A stretch of DNA of 64,000 bases from Muscardinus avellanarius (GCA_963383645.1 OY726563.1:32097575-32161574); one strand, 5' to 3'. Counted from the stretch's first letter, positions 41,560 to 54,050 are shown. Program-made: numbers and translations. Notes: generated by a model from the letters alone, not told the origin.

Positions 41560-41995
41560 TTCAGTTTGGTCAACATTTGAGACCTTTATTAGCTGTATTA
41601 TTTTAAGAAAGATACTTAACCTTTTTTATTTTTTGGAGTATTGGGATTGGAACCCAGGGGCATTCTAACTCCAAGCTATGCCCCAGCTCTATTTTTTATT
41701 CTTTATTTGGAAACAGGGTCTCACTGAGTTTCAAAGGGCCTCAGGTTCTGCAAATCTGAATCCTCCTATCTCAGCCTTCCATGTACTGCATAGCGTGCAC
41801 CACTATGCCTGGCAATACTTAATCTTTCTAAGTCTCAAGTTACATATATGGAAAATGAGGAAAGTAACAGTACCTATACTGGGGGATTGTGGTCAGGAAT
41901 AAATATAATAAAATAAACACATATAAGGGCAGTTCCTGATACACAACACAAAACACAATAAATAGTAGTTAATAGTGTAATTACCTGGATTATTA
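41560..41995 (+). repeat. MIR split by a SINE
   Basis: The MIR 5' core (TTAGCTGTATTATTTTAAGA, ACTTAACC) precedes the SINE at 41622-41815. The core and 3' half resume after it (ATACTTAATCTTTCTAAGTC, GGAAAATGAGGAAAGTAACA, GGGCAGTTCCTGATACACAA). The overlap ATACTTAA on both sides is the SINE target duplication. Confidence 0.7.
41622..41815 (-). mobile_element. B1-ID SINE inserted in MIR
   Basis: TTTTGGAGTATTGGGATTGG, AACCCAGGGGCATTCTAAC, TTTATTTGGAAACAGGGTC, then a shortened B1 half ending CACCACTATGCCTGGC. Flanked by ATACTTAA copies from the MIR. Confidence 0.87.
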
Positions 41996-42029
41996 TACTA
42001 TTTTCTTCTTCTTTAATTGTTGTTCATTC

Positions 42030-42370
42030 TCCAAGATTCAGTTGAGGAGTTTTATTCACAATAGTCAACCTGTGGGAACAATCCAATTGTCCATCCAAAA
42101 TGAATGAACAAAATATGGCATATCCATACAATGGAGTATTACTCACCCATAAATAGAAAGTACTTATATATGCTACAACACAGGTGAACTTTGAAAACAT
42201 CATGCTAAATGAAAGAAGCCGTCTAGACACAAAAGGCCATTTATATGAAATGTCCAGGAAGGACAAATTCATAGAAGCAGAAAGTACTATGGTCCTCAGA
42301 GAGAGGGATGAAGAGTGACTGCTAATGAGTATGGGATTTGTGGAGGGGATTGGGAATGTTTTGGAACTAG
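42030..42370 (+). mobile_element. L1M 3' region
   Basis: TTCACAATAGTCAACCTGTG, CATACAATGGAGTATTACTC, AACTTTGAAAACATCATGCT, ATATGAAATGTCCAGGAAGG are typical of old L1M elements beyond the ORF2 end, in sense. An antisense 135-codon open frame across it (42024-42431) is a by-product. Confidence 0.75.
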
Positions 42371-43774
42371 ATAGACCAGCTACAAGAAAATTAGAGGCAG
42401 TGGCTGCAGTATCAGCGGCAAGCAAGCTCACAAAGCTGTAGCACTAGCACAGGCAGAGCAGAAGGAATAGCAATTTTAAGGTGCCTCCCTGGCAGCAGTG
42501 GCAGCCAAGGCCCAGTGTAAGCACTGGGGCCTGTTGACCCTTTCGAGACCCTTCCCCTGTGAGGACGTCCATTTCATTGCCCTGTTTCCTACTGAATCCT
42601 GATTCCCGTGTTTCCTAAGCTAAAATCTTTTGGTTCTTGCATAGAAGAACTGAAGGAACGCATGGATCTAGGGCTGAGACCTTGTCCCCTTGGCCCAACT
42701 TGTAGCAATTCCTTTATCAAGAATAGCACTCTTGTCTATCTCTTCACATTGCAAATCCTTCCATTTGTCCTCCCTCTTCAGGATTCTCCTCCCTCCTCTC
42801 TGCATCTGTGATTGGAAAGATAGGAAATTTGCTTCTTTTAAAGGAAGTGAACAGGGAAAATCTGTCTGGAGCTTGGAATTTCATAATTTTTGAACACCCT
42901 GTTCATACTAGGCCCTCTTTCCACTGGCTCCATCTTGTGTCCCATGGTGAATAACACATTTTCGTGTCCTTCACACTGTGCCAGCATCTACTCAGGACAA
43001 CTTGGGAATACCCTCCAAACAAAATGTGGGCCCACAGATCCCCATCATGTCAATCTCTAAATAGACTTTTGGGGGGTGACAGGTCACCTACTCTCTATGA
43101 GGTCTGCTCTCCAATACTCTTATTTTCTTACAAATTCCAAAAAGAAATAATATTTAATTGTAAGTACTTTTAACTGGGCTCTCTTACCTCCTCCTAGCAT
43201 GAAGAGTTTGTTTACGTGGTTCCTGGGGCCTCTGCCAACTACTTAGGAAAGGAGAATGGCAGCACTATGTGCCAGTGTAGATGAGGCAGGGAGAATAAGA
43301 CAAACCAGCATGGGGCTAGGGGTTAGAATGAAAGTGGGGAGGAAAAGAGAAAATGACAGATTTTCCAAAGAGTGGTGCATGAATTAGTATTTAATTAGCC
43401 TTTCTGTACGTTTCACGATATAATTCCCTCATCACCATCATCTCAAGAGATTGTCAGTGCTTTTAAAGGCTCTTGGTAATTAGAATTTTGTTTCTTTTGG
43501 ATACGACACAGTGTTGAGACAGAGACTGGCTTCAAGGCAGCCCAATTTTATTTGGGTTACACTTAAAACAATCAGGTTACCAAGGCCTACAGGGTAAATG
43601 ACCAGTTTCTCTCCAGGGAAACCAACTTGTGTTTGAGACGAATATAATTCATGTAATTTTCTCATTCAACAATTTTAGAAGTTACCCTTTTTTTTCTTTT
43701 AAGAATCCAGGCAAAGTGAATTCAGGATTGGAGCCAGTGTACCTGCATTCAGTGTACCTGCATACTTGGCAGTG
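42371..43774. other. Unique non-coding stretch
   Basis: No gene recognised. The GC-richer piece at 42380-42560 looks unlike its surroundings but matches nothing that I know. Confidence 0.4.
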
Positions 43775-43965
43775 CTAAAAGTTTGAGCAAAGTATTCCAA
43801 CTCTCTGTGCCTTAGCTTCTTTTTCTATAAACTGAAAACATATAGTGTAACCCACAGAAGGTAATTGTGGTAATAACATGAGTTCATACATATAAAGAGC
43901 TTAGAATATTTTTGACATAGCACTCCATAAAGGTTAATATAATAATAAAATTATATTAATTTTAG
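43775..43965 (+). repeat. MIR
   Basis: CTCTCTGTGCCTTAGCTTCT, TTTTCTATAAACTGAAAAC, GTAATAACATGAGTTCATAC, TAAAGAGCTTAGAATATT follow the MIR core and 3' half. Confidence 0.7.
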
Positions 43966-44934
43966 CCATTTTCCAAAATAGATGACTCAGTGCATGCCAA
44001 AAGTATTGAAAAATATATGCTTATACACACATTTGTCTATATACACATATATGCACACACAGAGATTATATTTTAGTAATTACTGCAAGAGGTATTTCTA
44101 ATGTTCATTTATTCATTAATTTAATAGATATTTGTACCATATCTCCCATGATCCCAGCTAATATTGCAAGACTCCAAGAATGTACATACCTAAAGTTGCT
44201 GCTGCTGACATCAGCACCATCTCAGAGCTTAGAAAATACTTCATGATGTTAACAGAAACACAAAGAAAGATAGGGAGAGGATGAAGTAAAATTTGCCTAG
44301 ACCCATTTTGAATTTTGAATACAGCCAGCCAATCTGCTAGTCCTTTATTCTCTCTGCTTTTCCACTTTGCAATGGAAATGCTCACAGCAGCTTCATAAAG
44401 AGATTGTGAGGATTTTTGAGTTAAATACGAACTCTTGCTGGCTCAAGGATCATCTCCTACATTCCATAAAACAACCTTGATTTTAAGGCACAGGAATAAC
44501 GACATGAGGGCATATTTTCTATGTGCTTTGCATACATGTTATAGTCATGTCCTATTTTCTATTATCACTCATTCCAGAGTTCCCTTGGAACTACCCTGCT
44601 TGTTCTGTAATCAGGTGGACTCTATCAGGGGGGTTGGGGTGGGAAGCTACAGTGAAAACTCAAGGATGAGGACAAGAAAATAGGGATGAGCATCCTGCTA
44701 ACTATTGATGTGTTGAAGGCCGGCCACATTAATAGTGTACATGGAAGAGACCCTATGAGCTAGTCCACTGGCCCACAAATCTTTTATCAGCATCCTGCCT
44801 CTTGATGTGTTCATGAAAATATATGTAACACCCTTGTATACTCAGAAGTCTGGCTTCTGCGTGGTTAGATTGAGGGTAGCTCCCAGCTCGGTTTCATTCG
44901 GAATCAGGCACAATTCTGATAGGGAAGGTGGAAG
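43966..44934. other. Unique non-coding stretch
   Basis: No gene or named repeat recognised. Confidence 0.4.
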
Positions 44935-44963
44935 AATAAATAAATAAATAAATAAATAAATAA
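44935..44963. repeat. (AAAT)n microsatellite
   Basis: About seven AAAT units. No recognisable SINE abuts it. Confidence 0.9.
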
Positions 44964-45374
44964 GCTATCTTTATGAAGTCTTGGCTGTGGTATCCTCCTG
45001 AAAAGATTGCATGCAGGAGAGTACAACCAATACTGCTTTTGCAATTTCACACCTGTAATGGTATGTTGTGTGGGAGAGGGTGGCAGGCACTTTGTTTGCT
45101 TTCAAGTGATATTGATGGTAAAGCAAACCTGTGATTTCTCCGTTTTCAATCAATCCCCCCTAAAGGTTGCCACTTGTCTTCCTATCATGAAAATATAATC
45201 TGTGTTATTTCCTTACATACAAACCTTTGAAACTTCGATGGTTCTTTTTTGCTTTTGGAATTGGAATTGCTTCATAGGGCTAGCACTGCCTATTCTTCCA
45301 AAGTTATCTCCTGCCATGCCCCTTCTTACACTCTTTGATCCAAGCAGTTTGGGAATTAATTGAGACAGTCTGCA
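44964..45374. other. Unique non-coding stretch
   Basis: No gene or repeat recognised. Confidence 0.4.
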
Positions 45375-45600
45375 TAGTGGTTCGTATTGTATGTTTTAGA
45401 AGCAGATTCTCTTGGCTGGAATCTAGGATCTCACTGGTTGTGTGTAATATCTATGAGTTACTTATTTTGTCTTCATGTTCCCCATCTATGAATATGAGAA
45501 AATTATAGTAATATGAGGCTACTGTGGAGAGTAAATGAATCAACACAAAATGTGTTTAGTGTTTCATACATAGCAAAAATAATAGATTAGATAGCATTGA
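45375..45600 (+). repeat. MIR
   Basis: AAGCAGATTCTCTTGGCTGG, GGTTGTGTGTAATATCTATG, CATGTTCCCCATCTATGAAT and AGTGTTTCATACATAGCAAA follow the full MIR order. Confidence 0.65.
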
Positions 45601-45606
45601 TACTAT

Positions 45607-45770
45607 TTTTTTAAATTTTTTTGTGCATTGTATTCATACATCATAATGGGGGTAAAAGACTTGTGTGGACATACATGTACACATTGCCTATTTAGCCCTT
45701 ACCCAATTCCCACCCCATTTCCTCCTCTCCCTTCTTCCCAAATATAGCATTCTATTTGACACCTCTGCAC
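45607..45770 (-). mobile_element. L1 3' end, antisense
   Basis: TTTTTTAAATTTTTTTGTGC, ATTGTATTCATACATCATAA, CTTACCCAATTCCCACCCCA: the complement of the same L1 3' end as at 55205. Its upstream extent is unclear. Confidence 0.75.
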
Positions 45771-46044
45771 CCATGCATGTTTAATTTTCATAGCTGGCAA
45801 GTCAGTTTTTTTTCCTATGCCTAAAGGGTAACACATTTTCAATACCTTTTTCAGATATGGACTACTCTGCCTTTTTATTTTCACATCCCATTTTATGGCT
45901 CTTATCACAGCAAATTACTGCAGTTTTTAAAAAACACAACTTTTCTTCCCCCAAAAGTTTGTGACTTTTTTGGGAGCAACAATCACCTTCATTTGGCATC
46001 TCTAGGTATCAAAAGCTTTGGTGTAAAACAGGCCTCAAAAGAAT

Positions 46045-46305
46045 CCTGTACACAAATGTTCATTGTGGTGCTATGCGCAATAGCCAAAAGTTTAAAGAAC
46101 CCAAATGTCCTCTAGCAGATGAATAGATAAATAAAATGTTTTATGTCCATAAAAGGAGATATTACCTGTTAACACTGGTTCATGCTTACAACACTGATAA
46201 ACTTTGAAGACATTATGTTAACTGAACAGACCATTAACAAAAGGCTACACATTTTAAGATTCCACTCATATATTATACGAAATGTCCAGAATAGGCAAAT
46301 CTGTA
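46045..46305 (+). mobile_element. L1M 3' region
   Basis: TGTTCATTGTGGTGCTATGC, CAATAGCCAAAAGTTTAAAG, AACCCAAATGTCCTCTAGC, AACTTTGAAGACATTATG and ATACGAAATGTCCAGAATAG follow the old L1M 3' region in sense. Confidence 0.75.
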
Positions 46306-46814
46306 CTTAGATTTTCCTTTCCATCTTTTTTGTATAATAATCCCTTCAGAACAGAATGCATGAGACCATGAAGAGGATGAGAATTTATTTGGGAAAGTTG
46401 AAAATTAAAATCCAAAAGCGCCTTGAAATCATCCTTTCATAGGAATGCTTTACTTTACAGATAAATAAATGGCAGCTCAGAAGAATCAAGGAGGGTTTTT
46501 AAAGTCACTCACCAGATTGGTGCTAGAAACTGAAGTTAATGCAGTCATCTATCTACTGTTCATCACAGTTCCTACCAGAGTACTTATATTTCTCACCTCC
46601 ATGTGCCAATCTCTGGGCTGGAATGATCTGTATGTAACAGCAGGTGGGACTAGTGAAGATCACAAACCACATCTTGAATGACCCACTATATATCAGGTAC
46701 TTTCTCTTCATTCTTTTCCAGGAACATTCTAGATGCAGATAACATCCCATCCCATCAAATTCTTATTTTTAATGTTAGTTTTATGAATATATAATACATG
46801 ATGTAGTCAAGGAA
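46306..46814. other. Unique non-coding stretch
   Basis: No gene or named repeat recognised. Confidence 0.4.
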
Positions 46815-46960
46815 ATACAGTACTGGGTGTCTGGAGATCTAGATCCCAGTTCCACTATGTAACTAACTAGCTGTGTGACTTATACAAAGCTTTTAACCAA
46901 ACTTGACCTCATTTCCTCACTGTAAAGTTTGAAGTTGAATTAGACTACTTCTTTGCTTTT
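46815..46960 (+). repeat. MIR
   Basis: GTCTGGAGATCTAGATCCCAG, AACTAGCTGTGTGACTTATA and CTCATTTCCTCACTGTAAAG follow the MIR 5' half and core in sense. Confidence 0.7.
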
Positions 46961-47223
46961 TCCTACCTCTTGTTGTAGTTCCATAATTTTATAACTATAG
47001 GTTGAAATAAAGACATTATTAGTTAAGACTTAGGGCTGTTTTCAACGTGGAGCTTTTCTTACAAAGATAGTTGTGGTAATTGATTCCAATCAGTATGAAT
47101 GGTTCTTCAACAGCATGTGAACATATGAATAATCAAAACAGCATGTTTTGTTCCATCTAAGTATCATGCTGTTTCAGAACATGGCCACTATGAAAATAAG
47201 AGAATTAGAATCAAGACACACTA

Positions 47224-47435
47224 GCACCGGGCGTGGTGGCGCACGCTTGTAATCTCTGTGCTTGGGAGGCGGAGACAGGAGGATGGCGCTGGTTCGGAGC
47301 CAGCCTCACTGGCTTGAGACCCTGTTTCCACATAAAAAAGTAAAAAAATAGGTCTGGGAGTGTAGCCCATGGGAGTGTATCCCGGAGGTAGAAGGGCTTC
47401 CAGGAACCCCAGTACCACCAAAAAAAAAAAAAAAA
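47224..47435 (+). mobile_element. B1-ID SINE, short subfamily, duplicated A box
   Basis: Target duplication AGAATCAAGACACACTA (47207-47223) and AGAATCAAGACGCACTA (47436-47452), 16/17. The left half starts CACCGGGCGTGGTGGCGCAC. In the right half GGGAGTGTAGCCC is repeated as GGGAGTGTATCCC before GGAGGTAGAAGGGCTTCCAG, giving a partial tandem duplication of the A-box-like segment. A run of about 18 A bases ends the element. Confidence 0.95.
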
Positions 47436-47499
47436 AGAATCAAGACGCACTAAAATGAAGGCAAGATAGATATATTTTTCATACACCTTCATTTCTTAT

Positions 47500-47645
47500 T
47501 TTAACTCCAACAAACTTTTAAGGTAAAGAACACTCACTCAGTACACAAAAGTAGAAATTGGAAGATAACCTAACTTCCCCAGAGTCATGGTGGATTATGG
47601 GCGCCATGGAATGTGGTATCAGGTCTTCCTGACTCCCTTAAGTTA
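47500..47645 (-). repeat. MIR-like fragment, antisense
   Basis: GTAGAAATTGGAAGATAACC, TTCCCCAGAGTCATGGTGG resembles a worn complement of the MIR core. Confidence 0.4.
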
Positions 47646-48399
47646 GATTTTTCTCTGTCCTATTGACCTCCCAGAACAACAACTTTCTAAATAATGGGTC
47701 AGGGATAGAAAATACATCTAATTTGGAGTGTGGATCCCAGCTATGCTCATTGCATCTAATGTTTCAGTCCTTCTGATAAGATCCTTAATTGATTAGGTAT
47801 GTTCCTTGGTCCCAGATAATTTCTAATTTGAGATAACCTCTCTGTGGCATTGATTGACCTAGTTTGGCTAGGCAGACTTTGTGGTTTAAATGGGAGATGG
47901 AAGAAAGCTACCAGATCCGATTAAGAATTAGTAACCGGAATCCTTAGAGCCACTTGAAGCTATTGGACTGGCTACAGCTGTAGGCCTAATATGAGAACCA
48001 CTAATGGGAGACAGTCTTACCAAGAAGAGACTCTTTCTTGAAGAATTTTCTAAAATCTGAATTTTTTTTCAGAAAGTGCCAAGGAATCATAATTCACATG
48101 CTTGGGTAGTTTCTGCCATCTTGTAGTGTAATGTAGGACCCACTGAGGAGCATCAGGTGACTTGTAAGGATTTTGAAATAATATGTACTATTTTTTGCAC
48201 ATATGTTTTGAGAGGGGAGGACTCATGGTTTTTATCAGACTCTTAAATGGCTTCCTCAAAAAAAAAAAATCTAAAAGCTACTGGCTTGTGTCATGAAGTC
48301 TTTTGTATGTCCTGTTAGGGCCATTTCTTTTATAGAGTGTGATGCTACTTTCCCCTCTGGGAAGAGAGACCTAGGTCTTCATCAGCCATGTTCCATCTG
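47646..48399. other. Unique non-coding stretch
   Basis: No gene or named repeat recognised; a short A run lies at about 48259-48270. Confidence 0.4.
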
Positions 48400-48510
48400 G
48401 AGGCAGTCTGGTGGAGATGGATGTTTGAAGTCAGATAAATGTGTACTCCAGGTCCTACTACACCATTTCTTTGGATGTCTGTGGACAAGTTGCTTAACTC
48501 AGAGTTCATA
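48400..48510 (+). repeat. MIR fragment
   Basis: GTTTGAAGTCAGATAAATGTG, GGACAAGTTGCTTAACTCAG matches the MIR 5' half and core. Confidence 0.5.
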
Positions 48511-48759
48511 GTTAGCACATAAAGAGGGATCAAGGCTTTCTGGCTATTAAAACATTCAAATTTTGGGGCTCTGATTGTATATGTTCCTGCTTGCCCATCC
48601 TCCAGGGATATCTTGGTTCCTCCCAGGATACCCTCTCTTCATTCATTAACTCAGAGGTTCTTATAATTCAAGTCTGATTCTAAAAGTGGTATAAAGGATA
48701 CACAAGTGATGTGGTCTAAACTAATATATGCCTCTTTTCTCATTGATGTATGGATTTAA

Positions 48760-49194
48760 TTATGTACTTTATAGCACACAATGCTGGTGGTTGGCTATGT
48801 TCCCTTAGCACTCACTGTCCTACACACCCAATAACATTTTATTGCATGTATCAGAGCCTTTCTACCTGAGGCCATTCTCTGGGGGCCCTGATCCTGGGGC
48901 AGATTAGAAGTGCTAGGATATTAACACCCCAGGGAGCATTCCTCAGCCAATATTGTGTGGGAATTCATTTCATCTTAAGTACTCTAGCTTTGCTAGTCTT
49001 CCAAGAGAAGCCACTAACAGGCCAAACCCTGGTTTCTTACTGTGGTAATGAATAGTCCCCTCCCTATCTCACTCCTCCACTGGCCCATAACCGTTGGACC
49101 AGTGCTTCTTGGGATCACCTCCTAAATAAAACTACTTGTGCCCAAACCTTTGTCTCAGGGTATGCTTCTGGTGGAACCCAGCCCAAGACACATC
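48760..49194 (+). mobile_element. Probable ERVL/MaLR-type LTR
   Basis: The right end CCTAAATAAAACTACTTGTG, CTTTGTCTCAGGGTATGCTT, CTGGTGGAACCCAGCCCAAG resembles the polyadenylation and U5 part of old mammalian LTRs, with an AATAAA at about 49125. The left boundary is a guess. Confidence 0.45.
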
Positions 49195-49909
49195 TAAAAA
49201 TATTTACTCATATGTTAATGCATACATAATATTTTATAAATGTTGGGAGAAGAAAAATTTTCATATACAGCCTCCTCCCCAACATCAATAAAAAGGCAAA
49301 TTGAGAAATGTGAGATTTAATATTCCACAGTGGGCTGTCAGCAATTTCAAAGTCCAAAGATGTCTGATAAAACATGTAATTTATTCAACCTCATTTCCTA
49401 TGATCCTCCAATATTTGCTTAACTGTATTAATACTGTGGGACTCATCTGCCTTAGTTGGAAACCCTCTCCTTAAATTCTTTTTTAAAATTAACTAACAAA
49501 ATCTTCTAACAAAAACCTCTGCCTCTGAAATGTATATCATCTTATATCGTTCTATGCTCTGGAAGAAACATGTGGAAGATATAACCCTAAATTCCTTCTA
49601 AAACGAGATAGATTTTTCTTAATACTGTTCTTACCACCCCACCTGCCCTTTAGGAAATCTCCCCAGCCTTTCTTTAGCATCTAGCTGCTTGCCAGGAAAG
49701 AAATGTAACTTAACATTTTTCATCTGTGGCTTAAGTTATGTATTACCCGTGGTTGTAGGATTCGTTCCACAATTTAGCCATAGTCTCCCAAACCAGCTTT
49801 CTCTTCCTAGGAAATTCATCTCTAGCTTTTTATGGCTCATTGATGAGGCTGCTGTGACTGCATCACAATCAACACCACGTGTAAATGTTTCTGAAGGAGC
49901 CATCACAAA

Positions 49910-49910
<1 letters not shown>
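49195..49910. other. Unique non-coding stretch
   Basis: AT-rich; no gene or named repeat recognised. Confidence 0.4.
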
Positions 49911-49956
<46 letters not shown>

Positions 49957-50160
49957 TACTGGAGATTGAATCTCAGGGAATTCTACCTCTGAGCCATACC
50001 CGCAGTCTTTTTTAATGTTTAATTTTTGGTTTTGAAACAGGGTCTCCCTAGGTTACTGAGAGTCTCGCTAAATATCTGAGACTATTATAGAACCTGTGAT
50101 CCTCCTGTCTCAGCCTCACAAGTACTGAGATTACATGCATTCATCACCACTATGCTCAGC
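49911..50160 (-). mobile_element. B1-ID SINE with (GT)n tail
   Basis: The GT run 49912-49950 leads into ATGTGTTACTGGAGATTGAA, TGAGCCATACCCGCAG, TTTGAAACAGGGTCTCCC, CTCAGCCTCACAAGTACTGAG. The microsatellite is the tail of the antisense SINE. Confidence 0.85.
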
Positions 50161-50479
50161 TAGGGGCCATAAATTTTAATACAGAACAACAAGAAAGGGA
50201 GCCATGGATTGGATGAAGTTTGGTATTCCATTCCTCATTCTTTTCTTTCTGGAGATATCCACAAAAGGTTAATAAAAGGGCCCTGCATTGTCCCAACACA
50301 ATCCAATCAGAAGTCTTGTTTATAGGATGGGTAATGGCTAGAATTCCCATAACTTTTCTTTAGAGTATGTGCTTGTGTACTTAGTGGAAGGAGTGTGGGG
50401 GTGAGAATAATGGCAGCAAAAAAGCCATAATAAATTTCTGTTCTTGTTTATCCATGCTGCGTCCTACTTGGCCTATCTC

Positions 50480-50840
50480 AGGCAGCTGTTGCCATAATGC
50501 TGCATAACAAATCACTCACAAATTCAGAGGCTTCAAACAATCACCTGTTTCTTGCTTAAGTGTATGTGGAATGGCTAGAAGTTAGCTGATCCAGATTCTG
50601 TTCAGTTGGGTTTGGTTATAGGCTTTGGGTTGGATCTAGGTCTGCTCCTCTCACTTCTCATCCTGCTTGGATCTGTGGAATATACATGATATTTTCTTTT
50701 CATGGCAATGTGGAGCACAAGAAGACAAACTTATTTCAAGACTTTGCTTGTGTGATATCCATTAATCTCATTGGTGCAAATCAGTTACATACCTCTGTCC
50801 AAAATCCAGGGTCAGGGAAGAACTCTGCCCACATATAATC
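50480..50840 (-). repeat. MLT1-type LTR, antisense
   Basis: GCATAACAAATCACTCACAA, ATTCAGAGGCTTCAAACAAT is the complement of the MLT1 right end (AAGCCACTAA...GTTATGCAGC). The same family occurs at 59555. Confidence 0.5.
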
Positions 50841-51639
50841 TATGGTAATATCATCTATGTAGATATATAATAATATAGAAATTAACAATTTGAACCAAAA
50901 TTTTGGCCTACCAAATCTCATCCAGGCATCCCAGCACTTTGGACAAGTCTTCAAATGGTACCACCACAGTGTCTTAGCCTTGTGTGTTCACTTCTTTGAA
51001 TCAGCTACTAGATTGAAAAGCCGGGGCTGAGATTTCCTCATCTTTGATCTCCAGGACATAGAGAAGTACATAGTATATAGGACCAAAGCAGTTCAACGTG
51101 AGCGCAGGAATGCTCAGTAAATGGGGTCTTCAGAAGAGAATAGAATTGAATTCAGATAACCTGAGGAAAGCCTTATAAAATGTCTTTTATCTACCCATTA
51201 GACATTTTCCCCTTAATACAGTATGCATAAAGTACCTACAAGTTTCATTTGAATCTTCTTATATTCACAGTAAGATGCAATTTTAAATCATCTATCAACT
51301 AATCTTTCTTTTAAACATGAGATATTTGAATGGCAACATAAAAGAGTAATTGTTAATGTTGACTCTCCCAGTCTAATCTCATTGTTCAATCTGGCCCCCA
51401 ATTCTCTTTTTACTCCCCTTTGGTAAGAACTATCATTCTTAACTTTTTCACAGTCAAAATTCTATAGTCTATCCTTTTTCTTTTTTTCACAATTCTTTTA
51501 CCATGTCAAATTTGTTCCTAAATCATATACCATTATATCTATCCCAGAAAGCTGTGGTGCCTAGTTTAATAATTATATATAACTCACCCATCCACTTACA
51601 TCAGTTTGAATAATCCATATATCCTTTACTACAGTGTAA
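50841..51639. other. Unique non-coding stretch
   Basis: No gene or named repeat recognised. Confidence 0.4.
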
Positions 51640-51730
51640 TGGCTAGGTTTAGTGAGAACAGATTATGTGCAAAACACTGAGTTCTGTTATATGCACCATC
51701 TCATCATGTGATGAGAAGGTTGAGGAAGGG
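51640..51730 (-). repeat. MIR-like fragment, antisense
   Basis: GATTATGTGCAAAACACTGAG, TTATATGCACCATCTCATCA resembles the complement of the MIR 3' half. Confidence 0.4.
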
Positions 51731-51959
51731 GTTTACCAAGGCCTCCTTCAGCCAGTGGGTGATAGCTTCAGACCCTTGGCTATTGGATTGAAAGCCCACA
51801 CACAAAATCACTAAAGTACATTGCCTCTGGCTCTTTGATCTCTGGAGTGTTGGCAAAGGCATGGACTGAGGATAGTAGACCTCAGCTCAAGTGCTTTGAC
51901 TTCCTTCATGACTATGGGAAAAGCATTTGTCCTTTGTGAGCCTCCTTTGTTTTCCTGTG

Positions 51960-52085
51960 TAAGTGTGGGGTCACAACTTACTGTACATGGGAGTCATATG
52001 TGGAAACTCTTTAGAAATGTAGCATCCCACTCATATACTGAGGGTTCTTTGATTACCTTCTACTGGTCCCTAAACTCCTGTGCTG
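51960..52085 (+). repeat. Possible MER5/MER20-like DNA transposon remnant
   Basis: CAACTTACTGTACATGGGAGTC and TCTTTAGAAATGTAGCATCC, then CTACTGGTCCCTAAACTCC vaguely follow the hAT-type MER20/MER5 order. Terminal repeats are not clear. Confidence 0.3.
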
Positions 52086-53324
52086 CCCATCTGTATCAGC
52101 AGTGATTTTGCTTCTTTATTTCCTGTCCACATTTGCTGACAAGGCACAATTGGTCTTCTGTCCTGAGAAATTTCATTTCCCTCGAGCCTTCCTATTTGTT
52201 TGTTGAACAAACCACACATCACTAGTAATGTCATATTCCCAGGCTTTCTTGATATTTCTTGATTAATTTCCCCCTTGTCCTTGCGGCTTCACTGTTTTCC
52301 CAGGCTCTCCCTTCAGAAGAGCTGCAGACTGTGTCTGATTGTGTCTACACTTGCTGAAGGCCAAATGGGAATTTGAGAGCTATGGAATTTTGAAAAGTTG
52401 ATATTTTGTCTAATTGGACCCCAATATTTGTCTGAAAAAGATAAAAGTCTCATTTTAGAAAATTGGTCTAAGTATTCAGCTTTACAGTTTCTGTTTGGGG
52501 CCTTCATCCCTCTCTCCATCTCTCTTCCTAAGGGTCTAATATTGAGAACAAAAAATCCCACTGTGTTTACTCTCCATTTTATAGTCTCCCTCTGTGTGTT
52601 TGTGTGTGAACATGTTTATAACTAAATTGGCGCTAAGTATTTCTACTTAACTTGTCTTGGCCTAATAAAAAAATCACAAAGGCAGATATTATATGTAAAT
52701 GAAGCATTTGTGCTGAAAACACATTGCTTGAGCCAAGGTTTCCTAGTAATTTGAAAATAATTTGCAAAGAACTGGGAAAATTAAGCCATTGTTTGACCTA
52801 CAGTTTTCCAAGCATAATGACACCTCTTCATACTCTTAATGCCAGTTGCAGTTTAGTTTCAACAAAACAATATCATTCACTATATTAGATTAATATTGTA
52901 AATTAGAATTGTACAGCTCTATTTGCATTAATTTGTAAATTTTTAAGGGTTTCAAAGATGTACACAGACAAGGTATAAGGAATCTGGGGCCTTATGCTTG
53001 CATGTAATAAGCAATATTTTCATTAAATATATTTATTCAAGAGTGAACATTCAAGATGAAAAGTTTTCTTCAAAAAGATCTACACATTTTTAAATTTGTA
53101 AAACACAAAACTTCAGATTTTTCTCAGAGTTATCACCAATAGTGGATCACAATGAAGGTACAACCCTCCTCCTACCCCTGCTAGAGCCTTGCTGGGTCTG
53201 GATAAATACCCTGAATGCAAACTTGATGTATCTTTGAAATCTGTGACTATATCTCAAAAGTCATTTTGAAAAGTTCTACTTCCTCATACACAATGGAATC
53301 ACATTACACATTAATTTAAATTAT
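52086..53324. other. Unique non-coding stretch
   Basis: AT-rich, especially 52620-53140. No gene or named repeat recognised. Confidence 0.4.
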
Positions 53325-53476
53325 TTAACCACATACATATACACACATGTATACACACATGCACACACACACACACACATACACACACACACAGCATCTC
53401 TGTATGGAAAAAGTAAAAGAGGGACTCATACACACACACACACTCACATACACACACAAACACAAACACACACAGA
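53325..53476. repeat. CA-rich low-complexity region
   Basis: Interrupted CA and CACATA repeats in two blocks (53330-53395, 53428-53476) separated by about 30 bases of other sequence. This looks like a decayed microsatellite. Confidence 0.9.
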
Positions 53477-53739
53477 TTACCATTTGAAATTACAATTACC
53501 ATTTGCTATAAAGACACTTCTCTGGAATTATTTCAAATTTCTCTCTGACCTCACATCTTGCTCCGTCCCCTGCTGCAAATACCAGTTCCCTGATGGTTTT
53601 GACTGGCTTTAAGTAGAGACAATGAGATGGTGCCTCTTTCCTCCTGGGATCCTGAAGTGTACTTGTCCCAGGTCTCTTCTGATGTTGTGGTCTGAGACAC
53701 TTGTGAACACCCACTCTGTGCTCATGGATACACTGTGGG

Positions 53740-54050
53740 AAGTACAGTGGAGCAAATGCCCTTGAATTACCCTTGGCCAGAGGAGGTAGGGCCCAAAAGA
53801 TGAATGTTTCTTCTTTTTTTCTCTGGGCAGGCAGTTCTGAGATGTATATGTCATAAGGCTCCAGATAAAGTCCAGCAGTTGAAAGCTCTTGTCACCTGTC
53901 ACGGTTGCCAACTCTTTAATGCATCCTTATTAAGGCAACTCTCCCTCCTTGTTTCATTCCATTTCCCCCTCACTCCTGTTCCCAATAAACTACCTGCATG
54001 AAAAAGCCTTTGTCTCAGACTCTGTTTCTTTAGGATAAGAGAGTTTCTAA
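53740..54050 (+). mobile_element. Probable ERV LTR 3' portion
   Basis: CCAATAAACTACCTGCATGA, then CCTTTGTCTCAGACTCTG is an LTR-like polyadenylation/U5 end, similar in layout to 48760-49194 (AATAAA at about 53983). The left boundary is not determined. Confidence 0.45.

Noticed and set aside
42024..42431. 135-codon antisense frame
   Set aside because: It is the reverse strand of an L1M 3' region and resembles no protein.
53325..53476. CRISPR-like array from short spaced CACA repeats
   Set aside because: Repeats are simple CA units of variable spacing in a mammalian genome; no direct repeats with unique spacers.
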